Of a DNA stretch of 64,000 nt, positions 34,820 to 44,100 are shown in pieces. Within the stretch, counting starts at the first letter, position 1. Each line of letters begins with the position of its first letter. Under the pieces are notes generated by a model. The model did no database searches. It worked only from the letters and a program-made list of their open reading frames with translations, and was not told where the DNA came from. The stretch covers positions 48,079 through 112,078 of the forward strand of contig NZ_CAJYOJ010000010.1 of the NCBI RefSeq assembly GCF_913776295.1, in the 5' to 3' direction. This stretch comes from an uncultured Pedobacter sp. Lineage in GTDB: Bacteria > Bacteroidota > Bacteroidia > Sphingobacteriales > Sphingobacteriaceae. Position numbers and translations under genes: made by a program.

Positions 34820-36289
34820 TTAAGGACATTTGGTTCCTGTAAAACCGGGCTTAGTTGTATCCCTTTCTTGTTTGTTCAGATCATTATCTTCTTTAGACAT
34901 TTGGATAATACCATATTTTGCTAAACCCCATGCTCTATTTTCGTCAAAATTCGGGTTAAATTTCATTATTACATCCTTTAATCCCTTCAAGTAGTTTTGA
35001 TAACCCATAGGTATATGGCCATCGTCCATAACACCTAATAACCTACCACCGTTTACATTAACCCCTTCGTATCTCTTTTTAAATTCTGTTTCTCCTAATA
35101 CCTGAAGTCTTCTATCAAAAAATGCATGAAGCCCCTCATGATACATTGTTACTAAGATGTATTCCTGTGTAGATTTATTTAAAATATCAGGATTCAATCC
35201 AACTATAAATTCTCCTGTTAAATTTGAGAAATTCCCCTTGCTTTCTTGCCCATCTGTATCTGTACCTACTAGAGAAGGATCCGCTTTAAATTTTATATTT
35301 ACATTGTCATCCTTCGCGAAGGTATTTTTTATCAAAAGAGCAATATCACTACTGATATTCGTACGCATTTTCCTTAACAGCGCCTGCGCACAAGGATATC
35401 CTTTTAAACTATCGATGATCTCTTTTTGACCGCAATTTAATACTCCCGTATTCCCACCGATACATCCACAATTTGGATCAATGGTTGCAGCGCCATCAAT
35501 ATCGCCATTGCAATCAATAAAATAGGTAATATAATCATCGGGTGTCGCTTCTTCTTCGGTAACCGGGTTATTGGGATGGCCCTGGTCTTCATTTCCATTG
35601 CCACTGCCGTTGTTGGAACAAAAGGTTTCACTACCCAAATATTTCGGCGTAGTTATGCCGCCAACGGTAACTGCTCCCCAATGTTCAACCTCAAAGCAGG
35701 TAACAGAACGGTTATAACTACTTTTATCAAAGGTAATCGCTTCACTTATATACACGGGTATATGTTTCCCGGTATCGTTAAAAGCAAAAGCCTTGTTAAA
35801 CATTCCGTTCCAGCTTTCTACAACTACTATCCCGCTAAACTTTGTGTTTTGTGCACCTCTTATCTTATTGGGCAATAAGGTAACCCACTCTACATGCATT
35901 TTTTCGATATGATCTTTATAGATCATTAAATAACTGTTTTTATTTAATGAGCTTTTTTGATGACTATTTACCGGTCCACTAAAAACATCCTCATCAAAAT
36001 AAATGGGTACAATAACAGCATCGCCAATCGATATTTTTTTGATAATGGCCTTTTCCCATTCTGCCCTCTTCATGATACTGTGCCTAACATTCGGATCATT
36101 AGGCAATTTAAAATTATTACTCAGCACTTCCTCCTCAAAATATGTTTTGGCTTCCAGGATCAGCTCTTTCCTAACCTCAAGGGGTGAAAACTTTCGTTCC
36201 TTTTTACAGGAATGGAGAATAGATGTTATGAAAATTAAAAATGCAAAAGCCAGCAGATACTGCTTTAATAGGGAATAGTTTTTATTCAT
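34820..36289 (-). CDS. lipoprotein with HEXXH zinc-peptidase motif
   Basis: The 489-residue protein has lipobox SILHSC at its N-terminus. The first 210 residues show no known domain. Residues about 230-290 hold an acidic linker and a Cys-rich stretch, CNGDIDG, then NCGCIGGNTG, like the DCNG...GGNTG repeats of Bacteroidota surface proteins. The C-terminal 200 residues have MYHEGLHAFF, an HEXXH motif, with a possible third ligand in DDGHIP. A zinc-dependent peptidase or toxin-like hydrolase on the cell surface is the best guess. It leads the paralogue array 34806-30730. Confidence 0.75.
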   Translation of the reverse strand: MNKNYSLLKQYLLAFAFLIFITSILHSCKKERKFSPLEVRKELILEAKTYFEEEVLSNNFKLPNDPNVRHSIMKRAEWEKAIIKKISIGDAVIVPIYFDEDVFSGPVNSHQKSSLNKNSYLMIYKDHIEKMHVEWVTLLPNKIRGAQNTKFSGIVVVESWNGMFNKAFAFNDTGKHIPVYISEAITFDKSSYNRSVTCFEVEHWGAVTVGGITTPKYLGSETFCSNNGSGNGNEDQGHPNNPVTEEEATPDDYITYFIDCNGDIDGAATIDPNCGCIGGNTGVLNCGQKEIIDSLKGYPCAQALLRKMRTNISSDIALLIKNTFAKDDNVNIKFKADPSLVGTDTDGQESKGNFSNLTGEFIVGLNPDILNKSTQEYILVTMYHEGLHAFFDRRLQVLGETEFKKRYEGVNVNGGRLLGVMDDGHIPMGYQNYLKGLKDVIMKFNPNFDENRAWGLAKYGIIQMSKEDNDLNKQERDTTKPGFTGTKCP

Positions 36290-36428
36290 TCGTTAATTTA
36301 GATTAAGATTTATGGAGAGCTACTTAAATACAAATATAAAAAACCACCTGACAATTACAAATAAATAGTACAACATATTAATTATTATCAGCATGACAAG
36401 ATACTATAGTTTTCCGGCAAGTGTTAAT

Positions 36429-37250
36429 TTACGCCATCCTATTCATCTGCCGATCGAAATGCTTGTTCATAATCCCTTGATAAACCTGCTCAGCAATTAT
36501 ATACAATAAATCTGCCTTCTCAAACAGGCTCACTATCACTGCTTCACTAATCACATAATTGTTTTCGTACCTCACAGCCAGATAGGCTTCATCAAGCAAA
36601 TGCAACAGGCCTGCTTCTTCTTCACTATCGTTAAACAGCGTTGAAAGCGGCTTGACAAAAGGCTTGATATACAATTGATGAACCCGGATGCGGTGTGTTT
36701 TTTTATCCTTGCCCATTACCAAAACCTCAATGGCACGGTACATCAGATCGAAAACCTGGTGTAGCATAAAAGCACAGTATTCGAAATTTTGTCCTTTAAA
36801 ATAGAAGACCGCCCCTGTTAAAAATTTATTAGCCTTGTTAATTTCCTGCTGGTAAGCAATGCCCACCTGATCTGCAATCACATCAGGCATGCTACGATCA
36901 GGAAAACAACCGGATTTACTGAATAAACAATTCTGTGCAGCTGTAGCATAATGAAAAAATAAACTCCCCTCCAAAAGTGCCTGCTCTACCTCATGCACAT
37001 GAAAAACCCGATAACTCCATTCCGTTTGCCCGTTAAATACCATATTTAACACTGGCGTTAATTCATTTAAAACATGTACCTGTTTAAACGGAACCATAAT
37101 CAACATTTCCTGAACCGCTTTACCGGCTAAAAAGTTGTTGTGGAAATACATGTACTGAACGGGTACTGCCGCAACAACATCTTTCAGCAAACGCAATATC
37201 CGATCGTCCTTAAGTGCAACGTGTTCCAGATTCAAAAACTTACTCCGCAT
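36429..37250 (-). CDS. HEPN-like domain protein, second gene of a two-gene unit
   Basis: From the ATG at 37250 the protein has 273 residues; in-frame ATGs at 37268 and 37277 are also possible and would increase overlap with the upstream gene. The C-terminal 130 residues look like a HEPN domain: FYFKGQNFEYCAFMLHQVFDLMYRAIEVL, with KKTHRI after it and AVRYENNYVISE near the end. HEPN proteins often act as RNases or as partners of nucleotidyltransferases in defence and toxin systems. A canonical Rx4-6H catalytic motif is not evident, so activity is open. It overlaps the stop of the gene at 37240. Confidence 0.7.
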   Translation of the reverse strand: MRSKFLNLEHVALKDDRILRLLKDVVAAVPVQYMYFHNNFLAGKAVQEMLIMVPFKQVHVLNELTPVLNMVFNGQTEWSYRVFHVHEVEQALLEGSLFFHYATAAQNCLFSKSGCFPDRSMPDVIADQVGIAYQQEINKANKFLTGAVFYFKGQNFEYCAFMLHQVFDLMYRAIEVLVMGKDKKTHRIRVHQLYIKPFVKPLSTLFNDSEEEAGLLHLLDEAYLAVRYENNYVISEAVIVSLFEKADLLYIIAEQVYQGIMNKHFDRQMNRMA

Positions 37251-38415
37251 AATAATAGTTCCTTTCATCAATTTCATCCAAAGGAGGATGGGTGATCATC
37301 ACAAAAAAAGCTTCCATAATCATCAGCATGGATTCATACTGTTCAAACAAAAATTCCTTATCCAGTAGTTTAATGCTGCTTTTGGTGCTGAAAGCGGCAT
37401 ACAACCATTCCAGAAGCCCTAAACGTAGCCGCTTAATTTTTTCGGGAATAAAGAACGAAGCGACAAACAGATAAGGATTTTCGATATGCAACGCACTCAG
37501 TGTATTTACCTCGCACAGGTTTTTCTGGTAGTTATCACTGTTTTTTGACTGATCTGTAGCGGCAAGCAAGTTTTTAGGCGGTGTACCCTGATAAGTTAAA
37601 TTTTTAGCGGTAATCAAAAAACCGGCATTAAGCAGTTTGATAAACTGATTATAGAGAAAAAAATAATCGGCTGCATCGCTCAAACATTTCTCTTCAGCCA
37701 GGGCCGCTTTATACCAGTTTTTTAAATAAGTTTTATGACCGCTGAGGTTATCGAGGCTGAAGAAAAATTCTATTACCTTAAATGGATCGTTAAATAATTC
37801 CTGTTCAAAAGCCAAAGGCGATGTACTTTCGAATATGGCCATGTGATAATAGCGATCGATACTTTTGAAACTATTTCTGGTAATGATCCTTTCGTGTATG
37901 AGCCAGCAAGCCTCCAGCATTTTTTTGGTGTTCTCATAAAACGGAAAAATATATTGGTCCCAATCCAGGTCGAGGTTGTTTTCCAATGCGGCCAACAACC
38001 ATTCTTTGTACATCACTTTATAGGTATCTGACTGGAAGAACAAGAAAATATCAAGAAAGGTTAGTTTTGGATTTCTAACTTCTCCGCTGCTCAATAATTT
38101 CGGACAATACTCAAGCAATACCATTTCGCGTTCTACACCACATTCATCAGCCGAAATTGCTTCTACAAATGCAGTATCAGTTTCAATATGGTTAAAAACC
38201 AGATCCGAATAATCGAAAAGCGGAACCAGTTTTTCATAAAAAACCAATAGCTGCGCGGGGTGCTTCTGGGGCGAAAAATCGAATTCATTACGGGGCGGAT
38301 TTAACCAGTTTTTTAGAAAATTCAAATGGTAATCTACCCCATTGGTAGCAAAAAAACTTTCAATCGCTTCTATTAATGCCATCGTTTCTTTTTTAAAATT
38401 CAGGTTCTCTTTCAT
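37240..38415 (-). CDS. helical protein of unknown function, partner of the HEPN-like gene
   Basis: The 391-residue cytoplasmic protein is mostly predicted helix with many aromatic residues; no motif or family was recognised. Phrases such as PPRNEFDFSPQKHPAQLL and LTFLDIFLFFQSDTYKVMY look structured but are not known to me. The gene overlaps the HEPN-like gene by at least 11 bases and starts 93 bases from the divergent S24/XRE repressor, so the three probably act together. Confidence 0.75.
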   Translation of the reverse strand: MKENLNFKKETMALIEAIESFFATNGVDYHLNFLKNWLNPPRNEFDFSPQKHPAQLLVFYEKLVPLFDYSDLVFNHIETDTAFVEAISADECGVEREMVLLEYCPKLLSSGEVRNPKLTFLDIFLFFQSDTYKVMYKEWLLAALENNLDLDWDQYIFPFYENTKKMLEACWLIHERIITRNSFKSIDRYYHMAIFESTSPLAFEQELFNDPFKVIEFFFSLDNLSGHKTYLKNWYKAALAEEKCLSDAADYFFLYNQFIKLLNAGFLITAKNLTYQGTPPKNLLAATDQSKNSDNYQKNLCEVNTLSALHIENPYLFVASFFIPEKIKRLRLGLLEWLYAAFSTKSSIKLLDKEFLFEQYESMLMIMEAFFVMITHPPLDEIDERNYYYAE

Positions 38416-38467
38416 ATCGTATGTTTTTAAATGATTATATTAGCTAACGAATTTAGCAAAAAAAACA

Positions 38468-38499
38468 GAAGAAATTCTAACGATTGGTAGAATTTCTTC
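38468..38499. promoter_or_regulatory. perfect 12-bp inverted repeat, operator candidate
   Basis: GAAGAAATTCTA at 38468-38479 and TAGAATTTCTTC at 38488-38499 are exact inverted copies with an 8-base gap. The site lies 9 bases before the repressor gene start and between the two divergent genes, as expected for a dimeric XRE/S24 repressor controlling both. Confidence 0.8.
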
Positions 38500-38508
38500 C
38501 ATAATACA

Positions 38509-39168
38509 ATGCAAATGACTGAAAATCAGAGACTAAAAATTTTAATGGATTTATTGAATTTCAAAACTCAAAAAGCTTTTGCTGATGCTTTAAACATTCA
38601 AGCTGGTTCCTTATCTGATATAATGAGGGGAAAAGATGGCTTGAAAGTCTCTAATGCTATTAAAGACAGGTTGGAAATGAAATTCGACGTTAATTTAACC
38701 TGGCTGGAGGATGGAATTGGCGAACCATTTTTCAAAAAGAGGCCAGCCGTTGGCGAAAGCAAGGAAGGTGTACCTTATTTCGATATGAGTTTATCTGATG
38801 CGAAAGAACACATTGTGGAAGAGCAACGCGCAGAATACCTGGTGAACTATTTGCCTTTTAACGATTGCACGGCCTACTTACCAGTTTATGGAGATAGCAT
38901 GGCCCCGCAATATGCTGCAGGTGAAATTATAGCCATAAAAGAGATCACTAATTACGAAATTCTGCAATGGGGCGAGGCTTATGTAGTGATGACCGATGAA
39001 GACAGTAACAGTTTACGCACCATTAAACTTATTTACCAACATGCTGATGATACCAAACTCATTCTCCGTTCTTCAAACCCTAATTTTAACGGCGATACGG
39101 TGATCAGTAAAAAGAATATCCTGTCGCTTTATATCATTAAAGGGAAAATTACTAGGAATGTGATTTAG
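38509..39168 (+). CDS. XRE-type repressor with S24 (LexA/CI-like) C-terminal domain
   Basis: The 219-residue protein has an N-terminal helix-turn-helix (LLNFKTQKAFADALNIQAGSLSDIM) and a C-terminal S24 domain. The serine nucleophile sits in PVYGDSMAP, and the likely general-base Lys lies in LRTIKLIYQ. There is no clear Ala-Gly cleavage site in the linker, so autocleavage is uncertain. Such proteins repress phage or stress-linked operons and may release them on DNA damage. A second start (MTENQR) two codons on is possible. It faces the HEPN unit across a strong inverted repeat. Confidence 0.88.
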   Translation: MQMTENQRLKILMDLLNFKTQKAFADALNIQAGSLSDIMRGKDGLKVSNAIKDRLEMKFDVNLTWLEDGIGEPFFKKRPAVGESKEGVPYFDMSLSDAKEHIVEEQRAEYLVNYLPFNDCTAYLPVYGDSMAPQYAAGEIIAIKEITNYEILQWGEAYVVMTDEDSNSLRTIKLIYQHADDTKLILRSSNPNFNGDTVISKKNILSLYIIKGKITRNVI

Positions 39169-39182
39169 AGAAGCGGTTGACA

Positions 39183-39216
39183 GTTTTCAGTTAATAGTTT
39201 ACAGTTAACTGAAAAC
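39183..39216 (+). terminator. hairpin after the S24 repressor gene
   Basis: GTTTTCAGTTAA and TTAACTGAAAAC are perfect 12-bp inverted arms with a 10-base loop. No clear T run follows, so termination is likely but not certain. A partial copy lies near 39497-39527. Confidence 0.6.
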
Positions 39217-39540
39217 CAATCGTATTGGAGAGGAAAGGGCTGGAGATATCGTTATTCACAACTTGACCGTCAACCACGCAGTGCTCATGAATGCCAATAA
39301 TAAAAGCAAAGTCTGATGAATAATCGTAATGCCTTCGCAGGTTTTTTATGTTGCTTTAAGACTCCCGCATGTGCGAGATCCGATTGCTATCGGATGACGA
39401 CCGAACTAATGGAGGGTATCAATGGTAACTTCCGCCCGGCCGGACAGGTGTTTCAGGATCCAATAAGAGTGATTATTTTCTGATTCAATTACTTGAAAAC
39501 TGAAAATTGCCAACTGTTAACTGAAAACGCTTTATAAAAA
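39217..39540. other. intergenic region with short dispersed repeats
   Basis: No gene. It holds the palindrome ATCCGATTGCTATCGGAT at 39378-39395 and a CTTCCGCCCGGCCGG block near 39431-39465 that also occurs at 3440. Confidence 0.6.
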
Positions 39541-39570
39541 GGAAGTCAAGTTTTTGAAACTTGACTTCCT
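39541..39570. repeat. hairpin family H, copy 2; probable terminator of susD
   Basis: GAAGTCAAGTTT and AAACTTGACTTC form the stem. Read on the minus strand it lies 11 bases past the susD stop and is followed by TTTTTAT, so it can serve as an intrinsic terminator. Confidence 0.85.
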
Positions 39571-39580
39571 TAAGATTTAA

Positions 39581-41110
39581 TTAATACCCGGGATTCTGAT
39601 ACATCTTAACCGGATCTAATTTCACCTCATCAAAAGGAATAGGAAAATACCTGTCTTTTGTGGTTACATTGGCAAGCTTAGCAATACCATAGGAAGATTG
39701 CGGTTTGGCTTTTAAGTAGGTAACCAATTCTGCAGCAGTAAAATTCCTGATCAGGTCAAACCACCTTTGGTGTTCAAAAGCGAATTCTACCCTCCGCTCA
39801 TGCAAAATAGCTAGTTTTAAAGTTGGGAATTTAGCTGCATAAGTGGCGTCGGTTTTAGCAACCGCATAAACTGGCATACCTGCTCTTGTTCTTACCATAT
39901 CCAAATATTGAATAGCCACCGCATCTTTACCCTGTAGCATATTTACTTCGGCCAACATTAAGATTACATCGGCATAACGCATCAGGATCCAGTCATTACC
40001 GCCGTAACCATTATTGGTGGCCAGGGAGCTCGCATCGCGAAACTTGGTGATAAACCAATCTCTTACGGTCTGCTCATTCGCAAATTTAACCGAGAAATCT
40101 TTCCTCAAATCATTTGTTTCGTATTCGTTGATCAGATCAAGTTTTACATTACCACCAATCCCGGTAGAAACTTTAAGCGAATTGATGGTTTCACCTTTCG
40201 CCTGGTTGTTGGCAGCAATGCTCGAACTGTAGTTAATATCGCCCTGTTTGTAAGAGATCTGGAAAATCAGTTCTTTACAGGTAGTTTTCTTGGTTACATC
40301 AAAAACGTCAGTATAAGGAATTTCAGAAAGGTTGCCAAAAGCTTTCATATTATAGGCTGCCAACAGGTAAGTATTGGCATTACTTAAGTTTTCAGCCTTA
40401 TTGTTTGGCAGGGTGGCCGCCATAGTTAAATAAACCTTACCTAAGTATGCATTGATAGCCGCTTTTGAAGTCCTGCCAATATTGGCGGTTGTCTGGAAGT
40501 TTGGTAGCGTACTATTTAAACCATCTTTTAAATCGGCAACAATCTGGTTATACACATCAGCTTCAGGTACGCGGAAAGTTGCGGCTATAACTTCATCGGT
40601 AGTAAGCAATTGTTTGGTAACCAAAGGAACGGCTCCCCATTTCCTTACCAGTTCGAAATACATGATTGCCCTGATAAATTTGGCTTCTGCTGCATAGTTA
40701 ACCTTGGTTGCAGGGTTAGCAAAACTTACCTTATCAATATTTGATAAAATTACGTTACTTCGGGAGATGGATTGATAAAGTGCAACCCAATGCGCCTTTA
40801 AATACGAGTTACTTGGCAATAAAGAGAAATCATTAAATTGAAAGGGCTCTCCGGCATTACTCTGGTTATCATTTCTACCCGTATCATCTGAACGCTCATC
40901 GGTAAACAGCCCGCTGTTTTCACCCAGCGTATTACTACTTCTTAACGATTGGTAAGCCCCATTTACGGCCAATAATACATCATTCTCAGTTTTAAAATAA
41001 TTTTCTACAGTAACAGCGTTTGGATTGCTCTGTGCCAAAAAATCTTTTTTACAGGCGCTTAGGCTCAAAAATACACCCATGGCCAAAATTGCATATATAT
41101 TGTTTTTCAT
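39581..41110 (-). CDS. SusD/RagB family lipoprotein (second locus)
   Basis: The ATG at 41110 gives 509 residues with a lipoprotein signal (lipobox SLSACKKDFLAQ); the longer frame to 41176 runs back into susC. SusD hallmarks are present: LRSSNTL helix region, AEAKFIRAIMYFELVRKWGAVPLV, YADVILMLAEVNMLQG, RTRAGMPVY, HERRVEFAFEHQRWFDLIR and the ending MYQNPGY. It captures a glycan for the SusC partner, whose stop is 10 bases upstream. No glycosidase gene sits beside this pair. Confidence 0.94.
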   Translation of the reverse strand: MKNNIYAILAMGVFLSLSACKKDFLAQSNPNAVTVENYFKTENDVLLAVNGAYQSLRSSNTLGENSGLFTDERSDDTGRNDNQSNAGEPFQFNDFSLLPSNSYLKAHWVALYQSISRSNVILSNIDKVSFANPATKVNYAAEAKFIRAIMYFELVRKWGAVPLVTKQLLTTDEVIAATFRVPEADVYNQIVADLKDGLNSTLPNFQTTANIGRTSKAAINAYLGKVYLTMAATLPNNKAENLSNANTYLLAAYNMKAFGNLSEIPYTDVFDVTKKTTCKELIFQISYKQGDINYSSSIAANNQAKGETINSLKVSTGIGGNVKLDLINEYETNDLRKDFSVKFANEQTVRDWFITKFRDASSLATNNGYGGNDWILMRYADVILMLAEVNMLQGKDAVAIQYLDMVRTRAGMPVYAVAKTDATYAAKFPTLKLAILHERRVEFAFEHQRWFDLIRNFTAAELVTYLKAKPQSSYGIAKLANVTTKDRYFPIPFDEVKLDPVKMYQNPGY

Positions 41111-41120
41111 TTCCTTAATT

Positions 41121-44100
41121 CTAAAAAGTAAGTTTAATACCCAGGTTATAGGTTCTTGCCAATGGATAGTTACCATAATCTACCCCGGGCGCAAGGTTAT
41201 TGCCTGCACTATAATCCACTTCAGGATTATAACCTTTATAATCTGTAATGGTAAAGGCATTATCTACACTCGCATAAACACGGATATTACTTACTTTAAG
41301 CGTATTGGCCAGTTGCTTTGGAAAACTATAGCCTAATGTAATGTTGGTACACCTGAAGTAAGATCCATCCTGAATGTAAAATGACGATAAACGCGTACTG
41401 TTACTTTGCGTACCTGCACGAGATGCACGATAATTTAAGCCACTGCCCGGATTGGCTTCATTCCGGTAACGGTTGGCCACATCTGCATATTGGTTACCAG
41501 AACCTTCGAAATTATAGAGGTAATAATCCTGTCCATCTAAAACCTGGTTCCCATACGATCCGTTGAAAGACGCACGCAGATCGAACGTTTTGTAAGAGGT
41601 GTTTAGGGCAAAACCGTAGGTAAATTTAGGATATGGTGTGCCGATAACCGTTTTGTCTGCATCATTTACGATACCATTCCCGTCGGTGTCCTGAAAATAT
41701 AAATCACCAATTTTTGCCGGATTGGTTGAAGAAGCTGACGGAGCAACCTTACCCAAATTATCAGCTGTGACCCTGCCCAAAACTTTAAAACCATAAAACA
41801 TACCAACCGGCTGACCTTCTTGGGTAACATGTGTAATATATGACCGCTCTGCACCAGCAGTATAGATGGTACTTGCTCCACCCATATTTAATACCTTATT
41901 GTGGTTAACGGCAATGTTTCCGCTTAAACCCAATGTAAAATCCTGATTTTGGATAATTCTTCCATCCAGTTGGATGTCGAAACCTTTATTACGGATTTTA
42001 CTATCGGCAAGATTGGTAAGAATAGAAGAAGCACCCGATACAGCAGAGATGGGTTGATTGAATAAGAGATTGTAAGAATAACTTAAGTAATAATTTGCGA
42101 TAATATTCAATCTGTTTTTGAATAGGCTGACATCTGCACCAAAATTATACTGAGAGGTAGACTCCCATCCTAACTTCGAATCCTGTATGGCATTTGGCCA
42201 GATCGCCGTTGAAACCGCATTTCCAAAAACCACACCACCCGGCGCACTCATTTCCTGCGCAGTTCTGTAATTAGGGATGTTGTTGTTACCGCTCAAGCCC
42301 CAGCTTGCCCTTAACTTAACGGTTGATTGTTCGCCAAGAAAACTATTGTAGAAATCTTCTTCCGAAAGGTTCCATCCTGCGGCTATCGAAGGGAAATTAC
42401 CATATTTATTTAACGGGCCGAACCTTGATGATCCATCACGACGGAATGAACCGGTTAAAAAGTATTTGCCTCCATAATTATAACTGAAACGGCCAAAATA
42501 AGAAAGCAAAGTATTGGTTGCCTTTGCTGTTTTATTTGCCCCATCTGTTATTAGCGTTAAAAAGCCTGCTTCAGCACCTTTATCGGTAATCTCGCCGATT
42601 TTATCATTTTGAAAACCCGTAGCAGAAATCCTGATTAAATCGCTGGTTGTTTTTTGCGCAGAATAGCCGCCAAGTACATCAATTTTATGCTTACCAAAGG
42701 TTTTATTGTAATTTAAGGTAAACTCACCAAGCTGATCAACCTGGCTAAGGGTTTGTGCAATCGCATTCGCCGCCGTTATTGCAGCGGTAGAGTAAGGCGG
42801 ATTATTACCGTTACTTAAGCTGGTTGGCAAATAAAAATCATATTTCTCGTTATAGGTCTGCGTACCTAAATTGGCTTTAAAATCCAATCCTTTCAATATA
42901 CTATAAGTGGCATTGGCATTGTAGGTGCTTCTGGATCCCTTTCTGGTAATCTTTAGTTGCTCAACGGTAGCCAAAGGATTTTCAGGGTTTTGAATACCAT
43001 ATTGAGAGGCTAAAGCACCCATGCCAAACTGGATCGGATTTCCATTGGCATCTCTTGCAGGCAGGTAAGGCAAATAAATTAATGCCGACATCATCGGACT
43101 TAAATTATAACGTCCCTCCTGTACCTCACGGTTATCGTTCTGCGTATATGATATGTTAGCGCCTACACGCAAACGTTCACTCACTTTGCCATCGATATTT
43201 GCCCTGAAGTTGGTTACCTTTTGGTTGGTGTTGGTTACAATACCATTGTTGTTCTGGTAGCCACCGCTCAAAAAGTATTTGATATCTTTAGTACCGCCAG
43301 AAAAAGAAAGGTTATGGCGCTGAAACGCAGCATTGCGGTAAAGTTCATCCTGCCAATCGGTATCGTACGTAGCAGGGATGGCCTGTTGTGTGCTAAAATT
43401 ATAAAGATCAGCAGGAATACTCACACTGCTTCCATTACCCACATTGGAAATTCGCGTAGCATTGTTATCACTAAACATCGAGTCGTTCCAGGTTAATTTT
43501 CCACCATTTACCACCAAATCCTTGTACGCATTGTTACGTCCGTCGATCAGCAGCTGGATAAACTGGTTGGCATCCAATAGTTTTATTTTTTTGGCCAATT
43601 GCGAAAATCCACCCTGAACATCATATTGAAATCTTCCTTTTCCATCCTGTCCTCTTTTTGTGGTAATTAAAACCACCCCGCCTGATGCCCTGGAACCATA
43701 AATAGCAGCAGAAGCCGCATCTTTTAAAATGTCAATGGTTTCAATATCCTCTGGATTGATCGACACGTTATTTCCAGCCGGATACCCGTCAATTACATAT
43801 AAAGGATCGGAACTGGCGTTAATGGAACCAATGCCCCTTACTCTGATTTTGGTACCGGAATACGGCGCTCCACTGGTTTGCGACACCTGTACACCTGCCA
43901 CTTTACCAACCAATGCCTGGCCAACCGTAGGCGAAGTTAAATTCATCTCGCTGGCCTTAACACTGCTGATCGCTCCGGTTACATCCGATTTTCTGATTTT
44001 CTGGTAACCAATGGCCACTACTTCATTTAAAGTATTGCTACTCTCTTTTAAAACAATATTGATATTCTGGCGGCCATTAACGGCCACCTCCTGATTATCG

